Shown one piece after another: positions 7,305-14,364 of a DNA stretch of 17,162 bases. Source of the DNA: an uncultured Mycoplasmatota bacterium (GTDB taxonomy: Bacteria > Bacillota_I > Bacilli_A > RF39 > UBA660); the NCBI GenBank assembly GCA_900544605.1, contig UQVP01000021.1, positions 1-17,162 on the forward strand. Reading direction: 5' to 3'. Numbering within the stretch: position 1 is the first letter of the stretch; each line of letters starts with the position of its first letter. The notes below the pieces were generated by a model, which was given only the letters and a program-made list of their open reading frames with translations, searched no databases and was not told the DNA's origin. The translations under genes and the position numbers were made by a program.

Positions 7305-8810
7305 ATGTGGATGGCAGTAAAAAGAGGAATTGTTGTAGCAATAGGTTTATTAATACAAATTCTATTAACATTATTTATATATTTAAAATTTGGAGAATTT
7401 ATAAGTATTATTCAAGTAGTTTATGGTTTACTTAGTATTATAATTGTTTTAATGATTATCAAGTATAGTAAAAGATTAAGTAGCGATTTAATATGGATAT
7501 TACTGATTATGCTTTTTCCATTAATTGGAACACTTCTATATATCATACTTAGTAATAATATGAAAAGAAGTAAAGTTTTAAAGAATATTAATGAAAATAT
7601 AGAAAATGGTCAAAAATACTTAATACAAGATGAATTTATAAAAAAAGAAATCGATACTAAAAATTTAGGACAATTAAAATATATAAGTGAATTTGCAGGA
7701 TTTCCTGTAACGAAAAACAATGAGATAAACTATTATTCTCTTGGTGATGACGTTTATCCTGTTATGTTAGAAGAACTAAAAAAAGCCAAAAAATTTATTT
7801 TTATAGAATATTTCATTATTAATAATGGTACTATGTGGCAAGAAATTTTAGATATATTAAAAGAAAAAGCAAATTCAGGACTAGATGTAAGAGTTTTATA
7901 TGATGATATGGGTTCTTTTGCTATGCTACCTAGTAATTATCCAAAGTTACTGGGAAAATATGGAATAAAATGTATGCAATTTAATAAATTATCGCCATTT
8001 GCAGGTATTATTATGAATAATAGAGATCATAGAAAAATGATGATAATTGATGGACATACTGCTTTTTCTGGTGGAATTAATATTTCAGATGAATATATAA
8101 ATATAAATAGTAAATTAGGAGTATGGAAAGATAATGGAATTAGGATAAAAGGTGAAGCTGTTTGGAATTTTACTGTTATGTTTCTAGAAATGTGGAATTC
8201 ATTTAAAAAAGAAGATAATGATTATAATAAATACAAATATAATTTTACTGAAAAGTATAAGGAAAATGGTTTCGTTGTACCTTATGGGGAAAGTCCATTA
8301 GATGATGCTATAACCGGCGAAGATATTTATCTAAATATTATCAATCAAGTGAAAAAGTATGTTTATATTTATACACCTTATTTAATTATTGATACAGATA
8401 TGATAAATAGTTTAATCTTAGCTGCAAGAAGAGGAGTAGATGTCAGAATTGTTGTTCCTGGAATACCCGATAAAAAAATTGTATATGATTTAACCTCTTC
8501 TTATTTTTATACATTAATTAAAGGTGGAGTAAAAATTTATACTTATACGAATGGTTTTGTACATAGCAAAGTATTTTTATCCGATGATGAAATAGCAACT
8601 GTAGGAACAATAAACTTAGATTATAGAAGTTTATATTTACATTTTGAATGTGGTATTTATATGAAGGATACAAATGTAATAAAAGATATCAAAAAAGATT
8701 TTGAGGATTCCTTTAAAGAATCACATAAAGTAGATGAAAAAGAAGCAAAAAATGGTTTATTTAAAGGACTATGGCAAGCTATTTTAAGATTATTTGCTCC
8801 AATGATGTAA
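7305..8810 (+). CDS. cls: Cardiolipin synthase
   Basis: This is a 501-aa membrane enzyme of the phospholipase D superfamily that joins two phosphatidylglycerols into cardiolipin and glycerol. The start at 7305 (MWMAVKRG) is chosen because AGGAG at 7293-7297 lies seven bases upstream; the ATG at 7290 would overlap that site. Two or three N-terminal hydrophobic segments (about 8-28, 35-55 and 62-83) anchor it. Both HKD motifs are intact: H242, K244 and D249 (HRKMMIIDG, followed by FSGGIN) and H420, K422 and D427 (HSKVFLSD, followed by GTIN). Length fits bacterial Cls. It follows the bile salt hydrolase in the same direction, and cardiolipin is linked to membrane stress tolerance, so a shared role in coping with bile is plausible but inferred. 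Confidence 0.95.
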   Translation: MWMAVKRGIVVAIGLLIQILLTLFIYLKFGEFISIIQVVYGLLSIIIVLMIIKYSKRLSSDLIWILLIMLFPLIGTLLYIILSNNMKRSKVLKNINENIENGQKYLIQDEFIKKEIDTKNLGQLKYISEFAGFPVTKNNEINYYSLGDDVYPVMLEELKKAKKFIFIEYFIINNGTMWQEILDILKEKANSGLDVRVLYDDMGSFAMLPSNYPKLLGKYGIKCMQFNKLSPFAGIIMNNRDHRKMMIIDGHTAFSGGINISDEYININSKLGVWKDNGIRIKGEAVWNFTVMFLEMWNSFKKEDNDYNKYKYNFTEKYKENGFVVPYGESPLDDAITGEDIYLNIINQVKKYVYIYTPYLIIDTDMINSLILAARRGVDVRIVVPGIPDKKIVYDLTSSYFYTLIKGGVKIYTYTNGFVHSKVFLSDDEIATVGTINLDYRSLYLHFECGIYMKDTNVIKDIKKDFEDSFKESHKVDEKEAKNGLFKGLWQAILRLFAPMM

Positions 8811-8884
8811 ACGATATAATAAAATTAGATAAATAGAAAATTATAATTTGTTGAGAAAGCCGTTAAAATGATTTGTTTTTTTCA

Positions 8885-8893
8885 TGATATAAT
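8885..8893 (+). promoter_or_regulatory. Extended -10 promoter of the small-gene pair
   Basis: TGATATAAT is an exact extended -10 (TG-N-TATAAT). No good -35 box lies at 17 bases, which extended -10 promoters can tolerate. It is about 50 bases before the 53-aa gene, in the gap of 133 bases after the cardiolipin synthase stop, where I see no clear terminator. Confidence 0.5.
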
Positions 8894-8943
8894 ATATGGT
8901 GTAAACAAAGCAAAAAATAGTAATTTATAGGGAGATTAATTAT

Positions 8944-9105
8944 ATGGAAAAGAATAAAAAAGAAAATACAAATAATTTGATATCAAGAATAAAATCACGA
9001 GCTAATGCAGACAAAAATACTGAAGAAAAGAAAAGTCCTGATAGTTTAATATTAAGAATAAAAAGAAGAGCAAATGCTGATAAAAATAAAGAAAGAGAAA
9101 GATAA
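8944..9105 (+). CDS. 53-aa charged protein with a duplicated 22-aa unit
   Basis: The ATG at 8944 has GGGAG nine bases upstream and opens a 53-codon frame. The protein is almost wholly Lys, Arg, Asn and Glu, and consists of two copies of one unit: LISRIKSRANADKNTEEK at residues 12-29 and LILRIKRRANADKNKERE at 34-51. The period is exactly 22 residues (66 bases). Each unit would form a short amphipathic basic helix (LIxRIKxRANADKN). There is no membrane segment or Cys. I do not recognise a family; binding to nucleic acid or an acidic membrane is possible. It stands just upstream of the DUF3781 gene in the same direction, and both stop codons lie in the same 14-base palindrome. Confidence 0.65.
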   Translation: MEKNKKENTNNLISRIKSRANADKNTEEKKSPDSLILRIKRRANADKNKERER

Positions 9106-9388
9106 ATTACAATTTAAGTAGTTGATAGTATATGGATAAAGAAGTATTGTTATCAAATATAGATAAAGTTCATACTACTGAAATGGGTATTGATAGAATT
9201 AAGAAAAATCTTAAAATAGATACAAATGATGTAGTTGAACATTGTAAAAATAAAGTTTTAGACAAGAATTGTAATATCTATAAGCAAGGTAAGAATTGGT
9301 ATTGTGAAATAGATAATATAAAGATAACTATTAACTCATATAGTTATACGATAATTACAGCACATACTATTCGCTAAATTACAATTTA
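9103..9388. repeat. 14-bp palindrome repeated at two consecutive stop codons
   Basis: TAAATTACAATTTA occurs exactly at 9103-9116 and 9375-9388, each time starting with the TAA stop of the preceding small gene. It is itself an inverted repeat (TAAATT-AC-AATTTA). The feature spans both copies. The sequence may be a processing or stability hairpin, or a trace of duplication. Confidence 0.6.
9132..9377 (+). CDS. DUF3781 family protein
   Basis: This 81-aa protein matches my recollection of DUF3781. The N-terminal part reads LLSNIDKVHTTEMGIDRIKK, the middle has VVEHCKNKV, and the C-terminal part reads YKQGKNWYCEIDNIKITIN followed by SYSYTIITAH. It is nearly full length for the family, whose function is unknown. 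The start has only a weak ribosome binding site, so expression may depend on the upstream 53-aa gene 26 bases away. A terminator follows. It has no membrane segment and should be cytoplasmic. DUF3781 genes are scattered through Bacillota accessory DNA, so the placement fits a cargo gene. Confidence 0.75.
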   Translation: MDKEVLLSNIDKVHTTEMGIDRIKKNLKIDTNDVVEHCKNKVLDKNCNIYKQGKNWYCEIDNIKITINSYSYTIITAHTIR

Positions 9389-9394
9389 TTGGTG

Positions 9395-9425
9395 AGATTA
9401 GTTTGAAATATAACTAGTCTTTTTA
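9395..9425 (+). terminator. Terminator after the DUF3781 gene
   Basis: AGATTAGTT (9395-9403) pairs with AACTAGTCT (9412-9420) over nine positions with one G-U pair, followed by TTTTATTTT. It ends the small-gene operon. The next 120 bases (9430-9547) are almost pure A and T with short ATAATA repeats and hold no gene. Confidence 0.8.
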
Positions 9426-9547
9426 TTTTGAATAAGATTTATATTTTTTGTCTAACATAATATAATAATATAATATAAAGAATTAATATAACAAGAATAT
9501 AAATAATAATATAAATTAGTATAAATATTTATATTAAAAAACAAGTA

Positions 9548-11383
9548 TTAAGTTGGTAGTTTACTTATTTTAAAAATATTTTTATATAGCAGTGTTCCAT
9601 CTGGGCTTTTTATTTTTGATAAATTAATAGTGATTATTCCGAGTTCTAATTTGTTACTTTTAAATTTATCATTATCTTTTATAGGTATTATTCTTATTAT
9701 TTTTTCTATATCATTTTTAGGTGTAAATGATAAATTAGTGAAATCTTTATTCGGTATAACTTCATAATAATTAACATCATACATTTCTTTTAATTTATTA
9801 ACATAATTTTCTATTTCAATTCTAGTTCTAAAACCATTATGTGCTACAGGTATGGGAAATTTATCCTCATCCATAAACATAAATAAATCAAGCGGCGTGT
9901 CATAATTATTATGATAATCAATTAAGTCATAATAAAATGAGTTTCTTAAATTTAATTTTTTTATTTCTATTTTTGTACCTAACTTTTCTATTTCTATGTC
10001 ATCAATATATTTAGAAATTAGTTTTTGTTTATTTGTTTTATCTAAATAATTCCAACGAACAAACAAATCAATTATATTTTCAGGGTGAAGATAATCTTCT
10101 ATTTCTTTTTTATCTTTAATAAGCAATAAATCATCCATAGTAAAGTTTAAATTTTCATATTGTTTGCTATCTTGCTCTTGTTTTTCTAGTACTTGTCTTT
10201 TATATTCTATTTGTTTTAATTCATTATCAAATTCATCCAGTTTAACTATACCTTTAATGTATGCTGTTTTAATCCTATCTTTTTCTTTATCTAGTTCTTT
10301 TAATTCCTTTTTATAATCTATTTTATTATAATCAAGTTTTGACTTTATAAAAGGCGTATAATAGTCGTTAAATAGGTCATCTATATAAACAAGTGCTAAT
10401 AGTTCTAAAAGAATCAAATCTTCAATAGAATCTTCTTTTAAATTAATTTTACAATGATTACATTTATAGTAGTAATACTTTTTATTAAGTTTCTTTTTAA
10501 CACTAGCTTTACCACCAAAATAATTACCACATTTAGAACATTTTAATTTGTTAGTAAAAAGATATGTTGAAGTTCTTTCATAGTGTCTTGCATTTCTTAA
10601 TTTTTGATATTGACAAGATTCCCATTTATCTTTATTAACTAAAGGTTCAACTACATTTTCATAATATGTTGGATGTTTAGTTCTTTTACCATGAATATAA
10701 TCACCTTTATATATTTCATTAGATAATATCTTTTGAATAGTAGAATCTCTCCAAGTTTTACCTAAAACATTTTCTTTATTGTAGATGTTTGCTATTTTTT
10801 GGTGACTTTTACCTTCTAAATATAAATCAAAAACTCTCACTACAATATCTTTTGTAAGTGGATTGGGAACTAACTTTTTATTTTCTCTTTTATAACCCAG
10901 TGTAGTTCTACTTGGCAAGTGTCCTTGTTTAATTGCACCTGCTAATCCGACTTTAGTTCTTTCAGAACATTTTTCTATTTCATTTTGACTTACACTAGTC
11001 ATAATTCTCATAACCATTCTGCCATTTGAAGTAGTAGTGTTAGATTCATCAGCTAGACAATCGATATCACACTCTAAATCATTAACTATTTTCATTAATT
11101 TTTCAATATCATAAACACTTCTAGTAAGTCTATCAAGTTTAAATGCTACAATTACATTAATATTCTTGCTTTTTATATCCTCAAGCATTTCTTGATATGC
11201 TGGCCGTTTATCACTTTTAGCACTGATTCCTGCATCTTTATAAACTTTAAATATTTCATATCGTTTAAACTTACAAAACTCTCTTAATCTTTCTTCTTGT
11301 TCTCCTAAACTAAAACCTTCACGAGCTTGATCCTCTGTACTGACCCTAATGTAAATACCTGCTATTTTATTTTCTTTATTCAT
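9548..11383 (-). CDS. Large serine recombinase, intact (module B)
   Basis: This 611-aa site-specific recombinase would integrate or excise DNA between att sites. The N-terminal resolvase domain (about 7-145) has the nucleophile S15 in IRVSTEDQ, then GISAK and FKLDRLTRS with the conserved Arg residues. The recombinase domain (about 155-260) includes GKRTKHPTYYENVVEP, then a zinc ribbon (C282, C285, C308, C311), a Lys/Glu-rich coiled coil (about 335-405) and a C-terminal domain. It aligns along its whole length with the broken gene at 3357-5279. The ATG at 11383 has GGAG 13 bases upstream, a rather long spacing. That ribosome binding site lies in the last of three 66-bp repeats. Its small paralogous partner gene lies upstream. 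With tRNA-Gly nearby it may be the integrase of an element placed there; the exact att site is not visible. Confidence 0.92.
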   Translation of the reverse strand: MNKENKIAGIYIRVSTEDQAREGFSLGEQEERLREFCKFKRYEIFKVYKDAGISAKSDKRPAYQEMLEDIKSKNINVIVAFKLDRLTRSVYDIEKLMKIVNDLECDIDCLADESNTTTSNGRMVMRIMTSVSQNEIEKCSERTKVGLAGAIKQGHLPSRTTLGYKRENKKLVPNPLTKDIVVRVFDLYLEGKSHQKIANIYNKENVLGKTWRDSTIQKILSNEIYKGDYIHGKRTKHPTYYENVVEPLVNKDKWESCQYQKLRNARHYERTSTYLFTNKLKCSKCGNYFGGKASVKKKLNKKYYYYKCNHCKINLKEDSIEDLILLELLALVYIDDLFNDYYTPFIKSKLDYNKIDYKKELKELDKEKDRIKTAYIKGIVKLDEFDNELKQIEYKRQVLEKQEQDSKQYENLNFTMDDLLLIKDKKEIEDYLHPENIIDLFVRWNYLDKTNKQKLISKYIDDIEIEKLGTKIEIKKLNLRNSFYYDLIDYHNNYDTPLDLFMFMDEDKFPIPVAHNGFRTRIEIENYVNKLKEMYDVNYYEVIPNKDFTNLSFTPKNDIEKIIRIIPIKDNDKFKSNKLELGIITINLSKIKSPDGTLLYKNIFKISKLPT

Positions 11384-11396
11384 ATTTTTTAAATAT

Positions 11397-11586
11397 CTCC
11401 TTTCATATGTTTGGCATCTTAAATGAGAAAAGTTAAGTCTAAAATTTTAAAAAATTTAAATATGCTTCTCATATGTTTGGCACTTTAAGCTTGAAAAGTG
11501 TAGTCTAAAATATAGATATTTTAAAAGACACCTCTCACTTGTTTGACATTTTAAAGTTAATTTTACGAAGTCTAACATTTAAAAAG
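11397..11586. repeat. Three tandem 66-bp imperfect repeats
   Basis: CATATGTTTGGCA at 11404-11416 recurs at 11470-11482 and as CACTTGTTTGACA at 11536-11548, each exactly 66 bases apart. A second motif, AGTCTAAAA, is at 11436 and 11502, and appears as AGTCTAACA at 11569. Within each unit the two motifs form an imperfect inverted repeat; in the third, TGTTTGAC faces GTCTAACA with one mismatch. Read in the direction of the recombinase gene, the last unit ends in its AAAGGAG ribosome binding site. The repeats fill the gap between small gene B and the recombinase. Stop codons in them rule out coding in the recombinase direction. They could be protein-binding sites, RNA hairpins or recombination sites. 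Confidence 0.8.
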
Positions 11587-11590
11587 ATTT

Positions 11591-11863
11591 TTAATGACTA
11601 TTTATATAATCTTCTAAATCTTTAAATACTATTTTGTTTTTAAATGTATTTACATAAACATTATCACATTCATCAAACATTAGGTATTTATTATTCTTAA
11701 TAACTATAATATGTGGCATAACATAAGCAACATTTGTACCTGTTATATTTTTAATTGAACCATTATTTATAATTGGAGTAGTATTAGTAAATCTTCCAAT
11801 CATCTCAATTTTTCTTTTTAATTTATCACTTATTTTTAATTCTTTTGTTTCTATATTTAACAT
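11591..11863 (-). CDS. Small recombinase-linked protein, copy B
   Basis: This 90-aa paralogue of the protein at 5407-5682 shares the same landmarks: NTTP, NNGSI, NVAYVMPH, DNVYV, NKI and LEDY. The start at 11863 (MLNIETKE) is set by AAAGGAG eight bases upstream; the longer frame to 11887 would run through that site. It has no signal peptide, membrane segment or Cys pattern. No family is recognised. It lies between the tRNA-Gly terminator and the repeat leader of the intact recombinase. Two diverged copies keeping both reading frame and position argue for a real, selected protein tied to this kind of recombinase. Confidence 0.8.
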   Translation of the reverse strand: MLNIETKELKISDKLKRKIEMIGRFTNTTPIINNGSIKNITGTNVAYVMPHIIVIKNNKYLMFDECDNVYVNTFKNKIVFKDLEDYINSH

Positions 11864-11885
11864 ATAATCAACTCCTTTACATAAC

Positions 11886-11910
11886 AAAAAAACTAACTAT
11901 TTCTAGTTAG
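11886..11910 (-). terminator. Terminator downstream of tRNA-Gly
   Basis: CTAACTA (11910-11904), loop GAAA and TAGTTAG (11899-11893) form seven perfect pairs, with seven Ts at 11892-11886 on the minus strand. It ends the tRNA-Gly transcript about 45 bases past the CCA and about 23 bases before the small gene start. Confidence 0.8.
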
Positions 11911-11954
11911 CATTTATTACTCTCAGAAGTTAATTTCCGAGTTTCCTATCAATC

Positions 11955-12029
11955 TGGAGCAAGTGAGGAGAATCGAACTCCCATCTCAGCCTTGGCAAGG
12001 CCGCATACGAACCATTGTACTACACCTGC
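11955..12029 (-). tRNA. tRNA-Gly (anticodon GCC)
   Basis: This is a 75-base gene with CCA encoded (11957-11955). The acceptor stem GCAGGTG/CACTTGC pairs over seven positions. The anticodon stem CGGCC/GGCTG encloses the loop TTGCCAA, with anticodon GCC. The T arm is GGGAG-TTCGATT-CTCCT. The discriminator base is T. All arms look intact, so the gene should be functional despite lying next to mobile DNA. Confidence 0.95.
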
Positions 12030-12040
12030 ATTACTACTAT

Positions 12041-12069
12041 ATTATATACAAAAATTAAAAAGATGTAAA
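12041..12069 (-). promoter_or_regulatory. Promoter of tRNA-Gly
   Basis: On the minus strand TTTACA (12069-12064), a 17-base spacer and TATAAT (12046-12041) form a near-consensus promoter. It puts transcription start a few bases before the mature 5' end at 12029. Confidence 0.75.
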
Positions 12070-12110
12070 TACTTTTTTTATAATTGAATATTTTTTATTA
12101 GAGGTGAATT

Positions 12111-12767
12111 ATGAAAAAGGTATTATGTTTTGTTTTGATGTGTTTAATGTTAATTCCATGGACTGTAGAGCCTGTAAAGGCTGAAGAATTGAAATTAGCA
12201 GAAAGTGCGAAGTCAGCGATACTGTTAGAACCAACTACAGGAGAAATAATATTTGAAAAGAATTCTCATGAAAAATTACATCCTGCATCTATGACAAAAA
12301 TGATGTCAATGCTTCTAATTATTGAAGCTATAGAAAATGGCGTTATTAGTTGGGATGAGATGGTAACAGTAAGTGAGAATGCAGCTAGTATGGGCGGAAG
12401 TCAAATACTTCTTGAAGTAGGGGAACAAATGAGTGTTCATGATTTATTTAAAGGTATTGCTGTTGCAAGTGGAAATGATGCTGTTGTAGCCATGGCTGAA
12501 AAAATAGGCGGATCAGAAGCAATATTTGTAGATATGATGAATGAAAAAGCTAAAGAATTAGGTCTTACTGATACACATTTTAAAAATCCACATGGACTTG
12601 ATGATGATGATCATTACTCTAGTGCATATGATATGGCTATGATAGGAAAAGAATTAGTAAAACATGAGAAAGTTTTAGAATTTACAAAAATATATGAAGA
12701 TTATTTAAGACAAAATACGGATAGAAAAATTTGGTTAGTTAACACAAATAAAGTTGTATGTGAATAA
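12111..12767 (+). pseudogene. dacA: Truncated D-alanyl-D-alanine carboxypeptidase
   Basis: The frame encodes 218 aa where this penicillin-binding protein family usually has about 380-400. A signal peptide (about 1-24, cut after VKA) is followed by the serine peptidase domain with S60-M-T-K63 and S120-G-N122. The family's third motif, KTG, is missing: the frame reads DRKIWLVNTNK, typical of the segment just before it, and then ends VVCE. The protein therefore lacks part of the active site and the whole C-terminal beta domain, and is unlikely to trim peptidoglycan. The start has GAGGTG four bases upstream. The break suggests an insertion or deletion whose other side lies outside this window. 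A D,D-peptidase gene next to a tRNA looks like host chromosome. Confidence 0.85.
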
Positions 12768-12813
12768 AACTATAAAATTTTAATTAATATATATAGAAAT
12801 AAGACTAATTTTA

Positions 12814-12875
12814 TGGTATTATAAGATTAGTTGAAGGGCTCGTATTAGACTTTAATGTTTAATAGGAGTCTTTTT
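12814..12875 (+). promoter_or_regulatory. Possible promoter and leader hairpin of the Cys-rich gene
   Basis: TGGTATTAT (12814-12822) is an extended -10. It sits in the middle of an 11-bp inverted repeat, ACTAATTTTAT (12804-12814) with ATAAGATTAGT (12821-12831), one G-U pair. Further on, AGACT (12847-12851) and AGTCT (12867-12871) precede a short T run, a weak terminator or attenuator. The layout would suit a repressed promoter. Confidence 0.35.
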
Positions 12876-12898
12876 GTTTTATGTTTGGAGATGTTTGT

Positions 12899-13495
12899 GT
12901 GAAAAAAATAATAGTAGTATTGATAACGATAATATTGATTTGTTTACCAAGTAGTGTTTTTGCAAAGCAAGGATGTTGTTCACATCATGGTGGTGTAGCA
13001 GGATGTAATTCGAGTGGGAGACAAGTTTGTAACGATGGTACGTTAAGTAAAAGCTGTACATGTACACCGACAAGATCTTATACTTATGGATGTACTGATA
13101 AAAGTGCAAAAAATTATGATCCAAAAGCAGATAAAAGTAATGGAAATTGCATTTATTTTAAAAAAGGTTGTATAGATAAAACCGCAAATAATTATGATTC
13201 TACTGCCGAAAAAGATGATGGGTCTTGTACATATGATATTTATGGCTGTACGGATGTAACTGCTAAAAACTACAATGCAGATGCTAATAAAGATGATGGT
13301 AATTGCGAATATGAAACGGTTACAACAAATGGTGGAACAGATAAGGAAAGAGAAGAAATACAAGAATCTAGTAAAAAAGATGAATATAATAGTGATACGT
13401 TAAGTGGTGTACTTGGTGGTGTTCTAGGAATAGGTTATGTAGGTGGGGTTGCGTTTGCTGTATTTAAAGCCGTAACTAAAAGAAAAAAATTATAA
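12899..13495 (+). CDS. Cys-rich surface protein with three GCTDxxAxNY repeats
   Basis: This is a 198-aa protein if started at GTG 12899, which has GGAG eight bases upstream and begins directly with a signal peptide (VKKIIVVLITIILICLPSSVFA); the ATG at 12881 has a poorer site. After the cut comes a Cys/His-rich segment (GCCSHHGGVAGC, then VCNDGTLSKSCTC), a motif known from small exported proteins. Three 26-residue repeats follow at about 64-86, 90-112 and 116-138, each of the form GCxDxxAxNYxxxAxxxxGxCxY. This repeat is common in secreted proteins and is thought to bind calcium or carry disulfides. A charged linker and a C-terminal helix (about 169-190) ending KRKKL anchor it. It is probably exposed on the cell surface; its ligand is unknown. 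Confidence 0.85.
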   Translation: MKKIIVVLITIILICLPSSVFAKQGCCSHHGGVAGCNSSGRQVCNDGTLSKSCTCTPTRSYTYGCTDKSAKNYDPKADKSNGNCIYFKKGCIDKTANNYDSTAEKDDGSCTYDIYGCTDVTAKNYNADANKDDGNCEYETVTTNGGTDKEREEIQESSKKDEYNSDTLSGVLGGVLGIGYVGGVAFAVFKAVTKRKKL

Positions 13496-13609
13496 AAATA
13501 GTTTTTAATTCTATGGAGAATTGATAACGTAGTTTTGAAATATTATCAAAAAATGAACATTAGTTGAATTGTGTTGCTCGGAAGAATTAAAGAAATGTTA
13601 AATAAAGCA

Positions 13610-13638
13610 TTGCTCTTTTTCTTTCTATGATTTATAAT
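13610..13638 (+). promoter_or_regulatory. Probable promoter of the four-helix membrane protein
   Basis: TTGCTC (13610-13615), a 17-base spacer and TATAAT (13633-13638) lie 34 bases before the ATG at 13673. The rest of the 13496-13672 gap holds only a short hairpin, AATTCT-ATGG-AGAATT, near 13508. Confidence 0.5.
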
Positions 13639-13672
13639 TTATTTGAATTTTGTGAAAGTAGGGGGTGATTAT

Positions 13673-14314
13673 ATGTATAATAATATTGAAAAAGCTTATA
13701 AGAAATGTAATTCGAATACAAGATTTTCAAAGCATTATTGGATTTACTCTGTTATAACACTTCTTATAATTTATACTTTGTCTAAAAGGAATCTCAACTT
13801 TCTATATTTACTATTTATAGAAACATTTATACAAATAATTTTTGTATTATTATATTGCATAAAGGATGCAAAAAAATATGATAAAGAAATAAATTATGAT
13901 ATAAAAGAATATGTTGATAATCTAGATAAAGAAGACATTTCAAGTTTGGTTAAAATACTAAAAAATAATAATATCACAAGTAAAGATAAATTAGATAAAT
14001 GTTTATGTCATTATCGAACAAAATGTCCTATAAAAATCAAGAGTAGCTTTTGGAGTACACTGTTAACTTTGGTTATTGCTATTGCTTCTTTGATTGTTTC
14101 TAGTTATAGTGAAAAGTTAAATGGTATTGACCTTAATAAATTATCAGTTGCATTAGGATCTACTATTGGTATTGTTTTAATTGCAGGTTTTGTAATATAT
14201 GTAATAAAAACTGTTTTTTATAGTTTAACACAAAAAAACGACACATGGTATGAAGATTTAGAAGAAAAAATGACCTATATATACGTAAATTATGATGAAT
14301 TTTTTAGTAATTAA
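13673..14314 (+). CDS. Unknown membrane protein, four predicted helices
   Basis: This 213-aa protein starts at the ATG at 13673 (MYNNIEKAY) behind a strong AGGGGGTG site; the frame extends upstream to a TTG that would contain that site. Hydrophobic segments at about 23-37 and 42-62 form a hairpin. A charged cytoplasmic-looking stretch (63-125) has DKEDISSLVKILKNN and a C-x-C-x5-C cluster (C110, C112, C118). Two more helices follow (about 126-145 and 157-184), then an acidic tail. I recognise no family. The 2+2 helix layout around a soluble middle is seen in various small membrane proteins of phage or mobile-element defence and of unknown role. It converges on the third recombinase through a shared terminator. 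Confidence 0.7.
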   Translation: MYNNIEKAYKKCNSNTRFSKHYWIYSVITLLIIYTLSKRNLNFLYLLFIETFIQIIFVLLYCIKDAKKYDKEINYDIKEYVDNLDKEDISSLVKILKNNNITSKDKLDKCLCHYRTKCPIKIKSSFWSTLLTLVIAIASLIVSSYSEKLNGIDLNKLSVALGSTIGIVLIAGFVIYVIKTVFYSLTQKNDTWYEDLEEKMTYIYVNYDEFFSN

Positions 14315-14329
14315 TTTAATCACAAAATA

Positions 14330-14364
14330 AAAAGAAATTCTAGTTTATAAAATGAATTTCTTTT
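14330..14364. terminator. Bidirectional terminator overlapping recombinase 3
   Basis: AAAAGAAATTC (14330-14340) and GAATTTCTTTT (14354-14364) pair perfectly over 11 positions. T-rich tails follow on both strands. It overlaps the last codons of the minus-strand recombinase and also ends the + strand membrane protein gene. Confidence 0.85.

Noticed and set aside
9430..9547. Replication origin or iteron region in the extremely AT-rich stretch
   Set aside because: Short ATAATA runs only, no repeated boxes and no replication initiator gene in the window.
11397..11586. CRISPR array
   Set aside because: Only three units; similarity runs through the whole 66-bp unit rather than alternating repeat and unique spacer; no cas genes.
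11955..12029. Direct repeat of the tRNA-Gly 3' end marking the far end of an integrated element
   Set aside because: I looked for the GGAGTTCGATTCTCC and GTGAGGAG-type segment elsewhere in the window and did not find it, so no attL/attR pair can be called here.
12879..13363. Two minus-strand frames opposite the Cys-rich surface protein
   Set aside because: Complement readings of the three coding repeats. The + strand frame has a signal peptide, repeats and an anchor.
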